Positions 52,702 through 62,040 are shown, counted from the stretch's first letter. The stretch is 64,000 nt of DNA from Galbibacter sp038433465 (GCF_038433465.1 NZ_JAESVF010000003.1:203860-267859), one strand, 5' to 3'. The notes: a model not told the origin generated them from the letters alone. Made by a program: numbers and translations.

Positions 52702-53316
52702 CTACGAAGCTTCTTTTTTGTAAACTGAAGGCAATTGGAGTTTATATTTTACCGCCAACAATCGAACTGCAATAACTACCAGAATTGGCACCGCAAAAGC
52801 AATATTGCCTTCCAACGGAAAAAGTGTGAGTAGAAAATAGCTAATTCCACCTAAAATACAAGCAGTTGCGTAAATTTCTTTTCGGAAAATTACAGGAATT
52901 TCATTACACAAAATATCCCTTAAAACACCCCCAAAACAAGCACTTACAGTTCCCAAAGCTATACACATTACAGGATGTAGCCCTGCTGCAACTCCTTTTT
53001 CTAAGCCAACCACAGTGTACAATCCAATTCCAATAGTGTCAAAAAGAAACAAGGAGGTATTAAAATATTTTAATTTACTTCGGAAGAGAACCGCTAGCAA
53101 AACACTTCCCATAACCACAAACATGTAAGTAGAATTGATAAGCCAAGTAACAGGTTTTATTCCCAAAAGTAAATCTCGAATTGTTCCGCCACCCAAGGCA
53201 GTAACAAACCCAATGATGAAAATTCCAAAAGGGTCTAAACGTTTATTCATGGCTACCATAACTCCCGAAATGGTAAACGAAATTGTTCCTAATAAATCTA
53301 TGAAATAGTAAAACAT
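52702..53316 (-). CDS. Trimeric intracellular cation (TRIC) channel family protein
   Basis: A 204-residue membrane protein of the UPF0126/TRIC family with two similar three-helix halves. Each half has the hallmark glycine-rich kink: GFVTALGGGTIRDLLLG near residue 35 and GTVSACFGGVLRDILCN near 122. Bacterial members form K+-permeable trimers in vitro. The length is normal. It is convergent with the cyclophilin gene (7-base gap). Confidence 0.93.
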   Translation of the reverse strand: MFYYFIDLLGTISFTISGVMVAMNKRLDPFGIFIIGFVTALGGGTIRDLLLGIKPVTWLINSTYMFVVMGSVLLAVLFRSKLKYFNTSLFLFDTIGIGLYTVVGLEKGVAAGLHPVMCIALGTVSACFGGVLRDILCNEIPVIFRKEIYATACILGGISYFLLTLFPLEGNIAFAVPILVVIAVRLLAVKYKLQLPSVYKKEAS

Positions 53317-53414
53317 AATACTTTTAGCGCTGCTTCTTAGCTATTAATTCTCGATAACCCTTCAAACAAATTAATGAAAAAGCACTTTAATAATAAAATT
53401 TTACAAGGGTTTTA

Positions 53415-53422
53415 TACCTTTG
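53415..53422 (+). promoter_or_regulatory. -7 promoter element of oxyR
   Basis: TACCTTTG fits TAnnTTTG, 37 bases before the oxyR ATG. Confidence 0.6.
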
Positions 53423-53459
53423 TAGTTACCAAATATAACTTGGTTTCTAAAACAATAGA

Positions 53460-54401
53460 ATGACAATTACACAACTTCAATATGTGCTAGCTGTAGCAGA
53501 GTATCAAAATTTCACACACGCTGCAGAAAAAAGTTTTGTTACACAACCAACGCTTAGTATGCAAATACAAAAGCTTGAAGAAGAGCTCGATATTTTAATT
53601 TTTGACAGAAGTAAAAAACCAATTCAGCTCACGCAAGTTGGTGAAAAAATAGTTGAACAAGCAAAAAATATTGTAAACGAATCTTACCGAATTAAAGATA
53701 TTGTAGACCAAGAAAAAGGATATATTGGTGGAGAATACCGATTGGGAATTATCCCAACAGTGATGCCTACGTTACTGCCTCTTTTTTTAAAGAATTTTGT
53801 AAACAAGTACCCGAAAGTAAACTTAAAGATTGAAGAGCAAAATACGCAAACCCTTATCGAAAAGTTAGAAGATGGATATTTAGATGCTGCAATTGCTGCA
53901 ACACCGTTAGATAACGACAACATAATTGAAAGAGCTTTATACTACGAGCCTTTTGTAGCATACGTTCCCGATAATCACCGACTAAATAAACTAGATAAAA
54001 TTGGTATTGAAGATTTAGACTTAAACGATATTTTACTTTTAGAAGACGGGCATTGTTTTAGAGACGGAGTTATAAACCTTTGTAAAACTAAAAAAGGATT
54101 TAGCGACGAGCAATTTCAGCTAGAAAGTGGAAGTTTCGAAACCATGATGAAACTTGCCGATGAAGGTCTAGGGATGACGCTTCTTCCTTACCTTCAAACA
54201 CTCGATATGGGAGAAGCTCAAAAAAGACATTTACGTCATTTTACCGAACCTAACCCTGCGAGAGAAGTTAGTTTGATTTACCACAAAAGCGAACTAAAAA
54301 TGCATATCACCAACGCTTTAAAAGATATTATATCAGGAGTAATAAGAGGAGCTATTACATTTCAGAATGTAAAAATCATTAGTCCAGTTCATAAAAAATA
54401 G
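53460..54401 (+). CDS. oxyR: Hydrogen peroxide-responsive LysR-type regulator OxyR
   Basis: A 313-residue LysR-family activator. The N-terminal winged helix (about 1-60, AVAEYQNFTHAAEKSFVTQP) is followed by a periplasmic-binding-like regulatory domain. Both peroxide-sensing cysteines are present and fall at residues 199 and 208, the same numbers as in E. coli OxyR (LEDGHCFRDGVINLC). It is therefore likely to be a real peroxide sensor. No dps or katalase gene adjoins it. Ohr, MsrA and the AhpD-like protein in this window are candidate members of the same response. Confidence 0.94.
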   Translation: MTITQLQYVLAVAEYQNFTHAAEKSFVTQPTLSMQIQKLEEELDILIFDRSKKPIQLTQVGEKIVEQAKNIVNESYRIKDIVDQEKGYIGGEYRLGIIPTVMPTLLPLFLKNFVNKYPKVNLKIEEQNTQTLIEKLEDGYLDAAIAATPLDNDNIIERALYYEPFVAYVPDNHRLNKLDKIGIEDLDLNDILLLEDGHCFRDGVINLCKTKKGFSDEQFQLESGSFETMMKLADEGLGMTLLPYLQTLDMGEAQKRHLRHFTEPNPAREVSLIYHKSELKMHITNALKDIISGVIRGAITFQNVKIISPVHKK

Positions 54402-54407
54402 AACACA

Positions 54408-54437
54408 AAAAAAATCCGCAGTAATGCGGATTTTTTT
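54408..54437. terminator. Terminator after oxyR
   Basis: AAAAATCCGCA and TGCGGATTTTT pair perfectly around a 4-base loop. It serves both oxyR and the convergent small gene. Confidence 0.9.
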
Positions 54438-54445
54438 AAGTCTTA

Positions 54446-54640
54446 TTATTTAAAATTAATTAAACATTGTGATAATTCTGGTTTACCTTGTGTATACAAA
54501 TTAAGCCAAATTCTTAATTCGTCAACTTCGTAAGGTAACAATCTCTTGGCGGCTTTCTCCAATTCTTTACAAAAAAGCTTCGGATCAAAACTCACCTTTT
54601 GTAACACCGTTTTGGTGTATTCAAACATAGCTCTTGCCAT
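54446..54640 (-). CDS. Small conserved-type cytoplasmic protein, 64 residues
   Basis: A 64-residue helical protein starting MARAMFEYTKTVLQKVSFDP with Lys/Glu-rich middle (KELEKAAKRLLPYEVDELR) and WLNLYTQGKPEL near the end. There is no signal peptide or membrane helix. Similar small proteins occur in Flavobacteriia to my recollection. No function is assigned. It is convergent with oxyR and shares its terminator. Confidence 0.75.
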   Translation of the reverse strand: MARAMFEYTKTVLQKVSFDPKLFCKELEKAAKRLLPYEVDELRIWLNLYTQGKPELSQCLINFK

Positions 54641-54732
54641 CGTAGTATTGTTTATTAGAAATTGGTTGCATAAAAGTAACGTTAGTTTTATTATAAAATT
54701 GTTGACGTTACGTTAAAATCAAATCAAAATTG

Positions 54733-55113
54733 TTAAAATCGAGAGGTCTCACGCACCTTTGCAACTTCGGCATAAGTACATATTTCCTTCGGATTGCTTC
54801 CAAAAGCATTTACGCCCTCTTCCCCTTCGGCCACGCATAACCAAATTGAGTAAAATGGAATTATTTGATACCATCCAGATTTCCCTACATCGTGACAACG
54901 TTTTGTTCCTTGACTTATAAAAAAGTACGCAAATGGGAAAAATAAGATCCAAAAAAATAAATTCATTTCGGTTACATCTTCTGCCCCGACCCAATCAATA
55001 TATTTCTTGGTAATGAAAATTGATAAACAAAAACCTAAAATGAAGAATATTAGGCTTAAAGCGTATTCTGTTCGTCTAATTCTTCCTTCACAGGAAAAAA
55101 TATTTTTAAACAT
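54733..55113 (-). CDS. DUF805 membrane protein
   Basis: A 126-residue protein with three hydrophobic helices. It has the DUF805 hallmarks: an N-terminal GRIRRTEYALSL block and the motif GTKRCHDVGKSGWY (normally xRR-HD-x-xxSGW). The C-terminal part contains the usual GEEGVNAFGSNPK tail. Function unknown. It is expressed from its own promoter element. Confidence 0.9.
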   Translation of the reverse strand: MFKNIFSCEGRIRRTEYALSLIFFILGFCLSIFITKKYIDWVGAEDVTEMNLFFWILFFPFAYFFISQGTKRCHDVGKSGWYQIIPFYSIWLCVAEGEEGVNAFGSNPKEICTYAEVAKVRETSRF

Positions 55114-55135
55114 AGGTTATTAGATTTGGTTATTC

Positions 55136-55143
55136 CAAATATA
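55136..55143 (-). promoter_or_regulatory. -7 promoter element of the DUF805 gene
   Basis: Minus strand TATATTTG fits TAnnTTTG, 22 bases before the ATG at 55113. Confidence 0.55.
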
Positions 55144-55272
55144 ATATTTATTTAAATATTCAAAATATTTTCTTAAAATTTATGTTGACTTTTCGACAAA
55201 ACGCACAATATTCATAAATATTTATCGATTTTTACATAAAATTTATATTATTATAACTTGCTATTCAATCCT

Positions 55273-56535
55273 ATGAAAAATATTTTTCTCTTATTAATCT
55301 CTTGCTTTCTTCTGAGTTGTGCTTCGCATAAAAAGCTTTCGAAAACCATTGACAGTAATTTAAACGATTCGTTTTTTCAAAATCAGTTTACAGGCTTTTT
55401 TGTGTACAATTCTAAAAGTGGCGATACACTTATAAATTATAATGGCGATAAATATTTTACACCTGCTAGTAACACAAAAATTTTCACGCTATACACCGCT
55501 CATACACTTTTGCCAGAGTATCTTCCGTCTATAAAATATACAGTTGAAAACAATAAAATTTATTTTCAAGGTGTAGGAAACCCTGCTACTTTACATAGTT
55601 TTTTAAAAGATAGTAGCGCTATAAACTTTTTAAAAAATCAAAATGAATTGTATTTCTACAACAACAATTTAAGCGACACAAAACTTGGTCCTGGTTGGGC
55701 ATGGGACGATTTTGACACTTATTACGCTCCCGAAAGAAGTGCTTTTCCTATCTACGGAAATGTAGTAACAATTGCACAAAAGGATACGCTGTTTGTTGTC
55801 CCTAAGTATTTTCAGAAGAATGTATTTGTAGAAACTGCGGAAAGAAGACGAGAAATAGGCGCTAACAAATTTTATATCGCTCCATCTAAAAAAGACACTG
55901 TTGAAATTCCGTTTATTACTGATACTTCTTCAGTAAAAGGGATTCTGGGAGAAATACTTCAGAAAAAAATACATTTAACCAATACATTTCCGAGGGGAGA
56001 AAAAAAGGTTATTTACGGTATCAAAGCCGATTCGGTTTACAAAAGAATGATGCATGTAAGCGATAATTTTATTGCTGAACAATTACTGGTGTTGGCTTCT
56101 TCAACTTTAAGCGATACCTTGAGCAGTAGCAAAGCACAAACACACATTTTAAAAAATCAGTTAAAAGATTTAAAACACAATCCGAGATGGGTTGATGGCT
56201 CTGGACTTTCGAGGTACAACCTTTTCACACCAGAATCGATGGTTTTTGTTCTCGACAAATTGTATCGTGAAATTCCGCAGGAAACACTTTTTGATATGTT
56301 CCCTACGGGCGGAGAAACTGGAACTATAAAATCGTATTTTAAAGGAAATCCAAAGCCTTATATTCACGCAAAAACAGGTACACTAAGCAATAACTACTGT
56401 TTGAGTGGTTATTTGGAAACAAAATCTGGAGAGGTTTTAATTTTCAGCTTTATGAATAATCATTACCGCGGTGGTAGCAGTGCCGTAAAAAAACAAATGA
56501 CACCTATTCTTGAATGGATTCGAGATCATTATTAA
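55273..56535 (+). CDS. dacB: D-alanyl-D-alanine carboxypeptidase/endopeptidase (PBP4, S13) lipoprotein
   Basis: A periplasmic peptidoglycan hydrolase anchored as a lipoprotein (signal peptide ends FLLSC). The S13 active-site motifs are present: SNTK (SxxK, near residue 70), SDN (in HVSDNFIAEQ) and KTG (HAKTGTLSN). VDGSGLSRYN is the usual S13 segment. The 420-residue length is a little below the family norm, with a reduced insert after SxxK. The TTG at 55258 is rejected in favour of the ATG at 55273. Confidence 0.92.
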   Translation: MKNIFLLLISCFLLSCASHKKLSKTIDSNLNDSFFQNQFTGFFVYNSKSGDTLINYNGDKYFTPASNTKIFTLYTAHTLLPEYLPSIKYTVENNKIYFQGVGNPATLHSFLKDSSAINFLKNQNELYFYNNNLSDTKLGPGWAWDDFDTYYAPERSAFPIYGNVVTIAQKDTLFVVPKYFQKNVFVETAERRREIGANKFYIAPSKKDTVEIPFITDTSSVKGILGEILQKKIHLTNTFPRGEKKVIYGIKADSVYKRMMHVSDNFIAEQLLVLASSTLSDTLSSSKAQTHILKNQLKDLKHNPRWVDGSGLSRYNLFTPESMVFVLDKLYREIPQETLFDMFPTGGETGTIKSYFKGNPKPYIHAKTGTLSNNYCLSGYLETKSGEVLIFSFMNNHYRGGSSAVKKQMTPILEWIRDHY

Positions 56536-56634
56536 TCAAAAGCAAATAAATCAGCTCAACAACAATACAACTTAAAGCGTTAAACAATAGCACTTCTTTT
56601 AAAAAATAATAAGATACATTCGAACTAAAAAACC

Positions 56635-56642
56635 TATTTTTG
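56635..56642 (+). promoter_or_regulatory. -7 promoter element abutting rlmD
   Basis: TATTTTTG fits TAnnTTTG and is followed by 4 bases and ATG. Confidence 0.6.
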
Positions 56643-56646
56643 CGCC

Positions 56647-58056
56647 ATGGCAAGAAAGAATAAAAAACAAGTTTTTGAAGCGGTTGAAGTAATCGATGCA
56701 GGTGCAAAAGGGAAAGGCGTTGCCAAGGCTCCCGACGGTCGAGTTATCTTTCTTCCGTATGCAGTACCAGGCGATGTTGTAGATGTACAAACTTTTAAAA
56801 AAAGAAAAGCATTTTTTGAAGGTAAAATAGCCAATTTCCATACAAAATCTCCTAAAAGAACAACGCCAGAATGCGAGCATTTTGGAGTTTGCGGAGGATG
56901 CAAATGGCAAAATATGGGCTATGAGCATCAACTTTTTTACAAGCAAAAAGAAGTTGAAAACAACCTTACTCGCATCGGGAAAATACAACTCCCAGAGTTT
57001 ACACCTATTTTAGGTTCTGAAGAACAATATTTTTATCGCAATAAAATGGAATTCTCTTTTTCTGATAGCCGTTGGCTTACGTTAGAAGAAATTCAAAGTG
57101 ATGAAGATTTAGGTGATAAAAATGCTTTAGGATTTCATATTCCTGGAATGTGGGATAAAATTCTCGATATTAAGAAATGTCATCTACAGGAAGATCCATC
57201 AAACGCAATTCGACTTGCTACAAAGGAGTTTGCATTGGCAAATAACTTTGAGTTTTTCAATCCGAGAAATCAAACTGGTTTACTTCGTACCATGATGATT
57301 AGAACTGCTTCAACAGGAGAAATTATGGTGCTTATTCAGTTCTTTGACGACAAAAAAGAAGAACGTGAACTTTTGCTAGATTTTCTGCAAGAGAAATTCC
57401 CAGCAATAACTTCTTTACAATTTGTTGTTAACCAAAAACCTAACGACACTATTTACGATCAAGAAATTATTTGCTACGCAGGAAGAGATCATATTTTTGA
57501 AGAAATGGAAGGTTTAAAATTTAAGATTAATGCAAAATCTTTTTACCAAACCAATTCTGCTCAAGCCTACGAACTTTATAAAATTACTCGAGATTTTGCC
57601 AATTTAACAGGTAATGAATTGGTGTACGATTTATATACTGGAACTGGAACCATCGCACAATTTGTGGCGAAAAAAGCTAAAAAAGTGGTTGGTGTAGAAG
57701 CCGTTCCAGAAGCAATTGAAGATGCAAAAGCAAACGCACAATTTAACCAAATTGAAAACGTTACTTTTTACGCGGGCGATATGAAAGAAGTTTTTAACGA
57801 AGCTTTTATTCAACAAAATGGTACTCCAGATGTTATTATTACCGATCCGCCGAGAGATGGGATGCATAAAGATGTAGTACAACAAATTTTAAACATTGCA
57901 CCACAAAAAGTTGTGTATGTAAGTTGTAACAGCGCTACCCAAGCCAGAGATTTGGCCTTGATGGACAGCATGTATAAAGTAACCAAAGTACAACCTGTAG
58001 ATATGTTTCCGCAAACGCATCATGTAGAAAATGTTGTACTTTTAGAAAAAAGATAA
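56647..58056 (+). CDS. rlmD: 23S rRNA (uracil-5-)-methyltransferase RlmD/RumA type
   Basis: A 469-residue SAM-dependent RNA methyltransferase. An N-terminal TRAM domain (about 10-65) binds RNA. An iron-sulfur cluster motif CEHFGVCGGCKWQ follows near residue 77. The catalytic domain has the SAM-binding DLYTGTGTIAQF (near residue 325) and the catalytic Cys in YVSCNSATQARDL (near 418). The target uridine (1939 in E. coli or another) cannot be fixed from sequence. A promoter element directly abuts the start. Confidence 0.92.
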   Translation: MARKNKKQVFEAVEVIDAGAKGKGVAKAPDGRVIFLPYAVPGDVVDVQTFKKRKAFFEGKIANFHTKSPKRTTPECEHFGVCGGCKWQNMGYEHQLFYKQKEVENNLTRIGKIQLPEFTPILGSEEQYFYRNKMEFSFSDSRWLTLEEIQSDEDLGDKNALGFHIPGMWDKILDIKKCHLQEDPSNAIRLATKEFALANNFEFFNPRNQTGLLRTMMIRTASTGEIMVLIQFFDDKKEERELLLDFLQEKFPAITSLQFVVNQKPNDTIYDQEIICYAGRDHIFEEMEGLKFKINAKSFYQTNSAQAYELYKITRDFANLTGNELVYDLYTGTGTIAQFVAKKAKKVVGVEAVPEAIEDAKANAQFNQIENVTFYAGDMKEVFNEAFIQQNGTPDVIITDPPRDGMHKDVVQQILNIAPQKVVYVSCNSATQARDLALMDSMYKVTKVQPVDMFPQTHHVENVVLLEKR

Positions 58057-58103
58057 TAGCTTTCCTGTTGAATTTTATTCAGGAATGATAGAAAATTTTT
58101 AAA

Positions 58104-58652
58104 ATGAAGAAATTTTTAGCATTTGTATTTATACTTGCTGTTGGTTTGGCAATTTTTTCTGCCTGCGAAAAAGATGATATTTGTCCTGGCGATACGTTAA
58201 CGACACCCTATTTAAATATAGGTTTTTACAATTTTAACAATCAAGATGCATTCAAATCGGCTACGAAATTGAGAATTGTAGGAATCGATTCTACCGGTTA
58301 TGCTGAAATTATCAATACTTTTACAGATAGATCAAATCAAACGCAGGTAAGTATTCCGCTAAACACAGCTGTAAATTACAGTCAGTTTATTTTCACTTTC
58401 AACTCTCGAGATGATGAAGAAACAGCAGAAGAGCTCGGAAACCAAGATACGCTTCAGTTTAATTATACTCGTCAGGAATATTTCATCTCTAGAGGTTGTG
58501 GTTATGGCGTAAACTTTACAGATTTAGCTACAATTATAAATCCTGCTTATAAAGATACAGTTCAAAATACTGAAGAGTGGATTATAGCTGCGTTCGACCA
58601 AGAAACAAACTTACAAAACCAAGACACCATTCATGTTAAAATATATCATTAG
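58104..58652 (+). CDS. DUF6452 lipoprotein
   Basis: A 182-residue predicted lipoprotein (signal peptide ends IFSAC). It matches the DUF6452 family known in Bacteroidota. CPGDTLTTPYLNIGFYN near the start and GCGYGVNF near residue 130 are conserved features, with Cys residues that could form a disulfide. The function is unknown. It overlaps the DUF6048 gene by 20 bases, a pairing I recall as typical. Confidence 0.82.
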   Translation: MKKFLAFVFILAVGLAIFSACEKDDICPGDTLTTPYLNIGFYNFNNQDAFKSATKLRIVGIDSTGYAEIINTFTDRSNQTQVSIPLNTAVNYSQFIFTFNSRDDEETAEELGNQDTLQFNYTRQEYFISRGCGYGVNFTDLATIINPAYKDTVQNTEEWIIAAFDQETNLQNQDTIHVKIYH

Positions 58653-59421
58653 TAGTTTTTTATTTTTAAGTACATTAATTGGTTTCGCTCAAAACGAAAA
58701 TGTCATTGTTGTTGACAGTGTTAGCACCGATACAATTGCTACTGAAAAAATAGAAGTTAAAGAATATAAACAACGCTATGGACTACGTGTTGGAATTGAT
58801 TTAAGCAAACCAATTAGATCTATTTTTGATGATGAATATCGAGGATTAGAGATTGTAGGAGACTTTAGAGTTTCTCATAATTTTTACATCGCGGGAGAAC
58901 TAGGAAACGAAGAAAAAACCACACAAGAAGATAATTTTAACTTCACTACCAGCGGAAGCTACATTAAACTAGGTTTTGATTGGAATACCTACGAAAACTG
59001 GTACGGAATGGAAAATATTATCAATCTTGGTGTTCGCTTCGGATTGAGTACATTCGATCAAACTTTAAATGAGTACCAAGTGTATACACCAAATCAGTTT
59101 TGGAACTATGAAGACCTAAACTACGGAGAAGACATGTTGGGTACCTACAGTAATTTAAATGCACAATGGGCAGAAGTTGTACTCGGACTTAAAGTTGAAC
59201 TTATTAGAAATATTTTCCTAAGCGGAAGTGTTCGTTTGAACTTCCTAATCAACGAAACGGAAGCTAATCAATTTCCAAACTTATACATTCCAGGGTTTAA
59301 TAAAGTTACCGATGGCAGTAGGTTTGGCGTTGGCTACAACTACGCTATTTCTTATTTAATTCCAATATTTAAAAGTAATAAGCCACAGAAAAACAAAACT
59401 CCTAAAGTAGAAGAAAATTAG
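58633..59421 (+). CDS. DUF6048 outer-membrane-type beta-barrel protein
   Basis: A 262-residue exported protein (signal peptide ends GFAQ) with alternating amphipathic strands (RYGLRVGIDLSKPI, NFYIAGELG, IKLGFDWN, IINLGVRFGL, ISYLIPIF) consistent with a barrel. It belongs to the DUF6048 family and overlaps the DUF6452 lipoprotein gene. A barrel plus a lipoprotein is a plausible outer-membrane pair. That partnership is inference. Confidence 0.82.
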   Translation: MLKYIISSFLFLSTLIGFAQNENVIVVDSVSTDTIATEKIEVKEYKQRYGLRVGIDLSKPIRSIFDDEYRGLEIVGDFRVSHNFYIAGELGNEEKTTQEDNFNFTTSGSYIKLGFDWNTYENWYGMENIINLGVRFGLSTFDQTLNEYQVYTPNQFWNYEDLNYGEDMLGTYSNLNAQWAEVVLGLKVELIRNIFLSGSVRLNFLINETEANQFPNLYIPGFNKVTDGSRFGVGYNYAISYLIPIFKSNKPQKNKTPKVEEN

Positions 59422-59433
59422 ACTCTTGTAAAA

Positions 59434-59670
59434 TCAATTAATATCTTTAAATCCTTTCATAAAGATCCATTTCATTTTTATCTGATCTTTTCCGTCGATA
59501 TGTGCAATCGCAAATTTTGGAGCAAGTACACTGGTTAGCACCGCTGCTATAATTACCATTACTAAATGCGAAACTTCAGGAAAAAAATATAAAAGTGAAA
59601 ACCTCAATGTTAAGAAGATAACTACAAAGGCTAACATATTATAAATAAACACTTTTGTTTTTGGCTGCAT
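59434..59670 (-). CDS. Small two-helix membrane protein, 78 residues
   Basis: A 78-residue protein with two hydrophobic helices (about 10-29 and 33-52) and a conserved-looking tail AIAHIDGKDQIKMKW. It ends one base from the start region of the RlmL-like gene upstream (gap 1 base), so the two are co-transcribed. I do not recognise a named function. Confidence 0.75.
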   Translation of the reverse strand: MQPKTKVFIYNMLAFVVIFLTLRFSLLYFFPEVSHLVMVIIAAVLTSVLAPKFAIAHIDGKDQIKMKWIFMKGFKDIN

Positions 59671-59671
59671 T

Positions 59672-60841
59672 TTAATCGTTGTTATAGTTATTAAACTTAG
59701 CTTTTTTACTGCCTTCGTAAATTTCGTATTTCAATAATTTACTCTCTAACTTTCCGTTAAAAAGACGAATTCTACGCGACGGACGCAATCCTACATTTTT
59801 TATAGCTTCCATATTTGAAGTTATAAACCAAGCGTCGGTATTTGGGTAACTTTGCTTTAAAGTATCGCCTATACTCTCATAAAAAGCTTCCATATCGATT
59901 TGAAGACGCTCGCCATAGGGTGGATTAAAAACCATGTGAAGTTTTCCATCAAACAATTTTTCAGTTTCAAAAAAGTCTTGTTGCTCAATAGAAATATAGT
60001 CAGTTAAATTTGCATTCTTCACATTGTCGTTTGCTTTTCTTACTGCAGAAGGTGCTTTATCAAAACCGTAAATTTTATGATGAAATTCACGTGTTTTATT
60101 CATACTACTCTCTACTATTTTCTCGAATAAATCGGCATCGTAATCATTCCATTTTTCAAATGAAAATTCTCTACGATTAATATTTGCTGGAATATTACAA
60201 GCAATCATGGCAGCTTCAATAGGTATTGTTCCACTACCACACATTGGGTCTAGAAAATCCGACTGTCCATCCCAACCACTCATTAACAACATTCCCGCTG
60301 CCAAAACTTCATTTATCGGTGCAATATTGGTAGCTGTTTTGTATCCGCGTTGGTGCAACGACTGCCCAGAGCTATCCAAAGAAACATTACAGAAGTTCTT
60401 TTGGATATGAATATTTATACGAACATCTGGATATTTTAAATCTACATCGGGTCTTTTCCCCTCAGTATTTCTAAACTTATCAGCAATTGCATCTTTAGTT
60501 TTTAAAGCAATAAACAAAGAATGGTTAAACATGTCAGAATTCACGGTAGCATCAATAGCAAAAGTGCTACTGTTAGTCATATACTCCGTCCAATCCATCT
60601 TATAAATTTTATCGTAAAGATCTTGCTCGCTCCTTACTGTAAAACTATGGATAGGTTTTAAAATTTTAATGGCTGTTCGCAAACAAAGGTTCGCTTTGTA
60701 CATAAAACCTTTATCACCTTCAAAAGAAACATTACGAACTCCTTTTTCTATATTGATAGCTCCAAGTTTTTGCAGTTCTTTTTCTAGTATCTCCTCAAAA
60801 CCAAACATGGTTTTGGCAACCATTTTAAAATTATTAGCCAT
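59672..60841 (-). CDS. THUMP-domain class I RNA N2-guanosine methyltransferase (RlmL N-terminal type)
   Basis: A 389-residue rRNA or tRNA guanine-N2 methyltransferase. A ferredoxin-like/THUMP region (about 1-160, with NFCNVSLDSSGQSLHQRGYK) precedes a methyltransferase domain with SAM motif DPMCGSGTIPIEAAMIA (near residue 200) and active site NPPYGERL (near 310). It corresponds to the first half of E. coli RlmL. The RlmK-like second half is absent. Confidence 0.9.
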   Translation of the reverse strand: MANNFKMVAKTMFGFEEILEKELQKLGAINIEKGVRNVSFEGDKGFMYKANLCLRTAIKILKPIHSFTVRSEQDLYDKIYKMDWTEYMTNSSTFAIDATVNSDMFNHSLFIALKTKDAIADKFRNTEGKRPDVDLKYPDVRINIHIQKNFCNVSLDSSGQSLHQRGYKTATNIAPINEVLAAGMLLMSGWDGQSDFLDPMCGSGTIPIEAAMIACNIPANINRREFSFEKWNDYDADLFEKIVESSMNKTREFHHKIYGFDKAPSAVRKANDNVKNANLTDYISIEQQDFFETEKLFDGKLHMVFNPPYGERLQIDMEAFYESIGDTLKQSYPNTDAWFITSNMEAIKNVGLRPSRRIRLFNGKLESKLLKYEIYEGSKKAKFNNYNND

Positions 60842-60861
60842 TGTTTACTTACTTTAAACCG

Positions 60862-60869
60862 CAAAAATA
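60862..60869 (-). promoter_or_regulatory. -7 promoter element of the RlmL-like gene
   Basis: Minus strand TATTTTTG fits TAnnTTTG, 20 bases before the ATG at 60841. Confidence 0.55.
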
Positions 60870-60932
60870 CATTAATTTAGCCGTCTTAAATAATTATTAC
60901 CATTAATGCCCATTAAAATAGGGCTATTTTAT

Positions 60933-61607
60933 ATGTTAAACTATATACTTCCTATACTAGCAGTACTTTTGGGCTATTTAATAGTGGCATTCTTTAAACT
61001 TCAAGAAAAGAATAGTTTGAAGCTTTTTTTAGCTTTTAGTGGTGCATTTTTACTTTCTATTACCGTTTTTAATCTTTTTCCTGAAGTTTATCACCATGGA
61101 GATCCAAAACAAACGGGCGTGTTTATAATGCTAGGAATATTACTTCAAATATTTTTAGAATTCTTTTCAAAAGGTGCCGAACACGGACATGTGCACTTGC
61201 ATGACGATATGCAGAAATTCCCTTGGTTACTTTTTATAAGTTTGAGTATTCATGCAGTTTTAGAAGGCTTTCCAATGCACGAACACAGCACGTTGGTTTA
61301 TGGAATTATAATTCATAAAATACCTATTGCAATTATTTTAAGCACCTTTTTTATCAATGCTAAAATGAGTCCGACTAAAATTGCAACATTCTTGATTTTA
61401 TTTTCTTTAATGACGCCTTTAGGAAGTTTTATTGCTGATAATTTTCAGTTGGCAAAAACATATTATCATGAAATTTCAGCAATTGTAATTGGAATATTTT
61501 TACACATTTCAACCGTAATTTTGTTTGAAAGTTCCGAAGGACATAAATTCAACTCAAGAAAACTTATTGTCATCCTCCTCGGAATTATTATCGCATATTA
61601 TATTTAA
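60933..61607 (+). CDS. ZIP family metal transporter
   Basis: A 224-residue membrane protein with about seven or eight helices. The metal path is marked by ISIHAVLEGFPM-like SLSIHAVLEGFPMHEH in helix 4 and IIHKIPIAI in helix 5, and a His-rich loop HGHVHLHDD lies before them. ZIP proteins import Zn or related divalent ions. The frame opens 9 codons earlier (60906), but MLNYILPILAV is the usual type of start. It is followed after 4 bases by the DUF4268 gene. Confidence 0.87.
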   Translation: MLNYILPILAVLLGYLIVAFFKLQEKNSLKLFLAFSGAFLLSITVFNLFPEVYHHGDPKQTGVFIMLGILLQIFLEFFSKGAEHGHVHLHDDMQKFPWLLFISLSIHAVLEGFPMHEHSTLVYGIIIHKIPIAIILSTFFINAKMSPTKIATFLILFSLMTPLGSFIADNFQLAKTYYHEISAIVIGIFLHISTVILFESSEGHKFNSRKLIVILLGIIIAYYI

Positions 61608-61611
61608 TACC

Positions 61612-62040
61612 ATGTTCAGTAGAGAAGAATCAAAAGCGTTACGTAAAGAATTTTGGATATCATTTGGAAAATCTTTCCCAAGAAAATGGATTCTGTACAA
61701 TACCAAGATTAAGGACTTTTCGTTTAAATTCGACTTTACCACAAAAAAGGCATTAGTTGCTTTAGATATCGAAGATGCAAATCTAGAAAACCGAATAAAA
61801 TACTACGAAAAACTTGAGTCTCTAAAAACTGTTTTGACAGAAAATTATTTACCTGAAGTAATCTATGCTGATGTTTTTTTTCTTGAAAATGGGAAGGAAA
61901 TTTCAAGAATTTATATCGAAAAACATGGAGTAAGCATTCACAATAAAAATACATGGCAGGAAACCATGGTGTTTTTAAATGAAACTATGCAGAAGTTTGA
62001 AGAGTTTTACTACGAATTCGAAGATTTTATTAAGGCGTAA
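61612..62040 (+). CDS. DUF4268 domain protein
   Basis: A 142-residue soluble protein of the DUF4268 family (MFSREESKALRKEFWISFG, later FDFTTKKALVALDIE and WQETMVFLNETM). The family shares features with DNA-binding/restriction-associated DUF4268 domains, but here it is stand-alone. Function unknown. The frame begins inside the ZIP gene. The ATG at 61612, 4 bases after the ZIP stop, is the natural start. Convergent with trhA with no gap. Confidence 0.85.
   Translation: MFSREESKALRKEFWISFGKSFPRKWILYNTKIKDFSFKFDFTTKKALVALDIEDANLENRIKYYEKLESLKTVLTENYLPEVIYADVFFLENGKEISRIYIEKHGVSIHNKNTWQETMVFLNETMQKFEEFYYEFEDFIKA

Noticed and set aside
56599..56988. Reverse frames of 67-129 residues across the rlmD start
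   Set aside because: They overlap the TRAM and iron-sulfur region of rlmD in antisense and show no conserved features.
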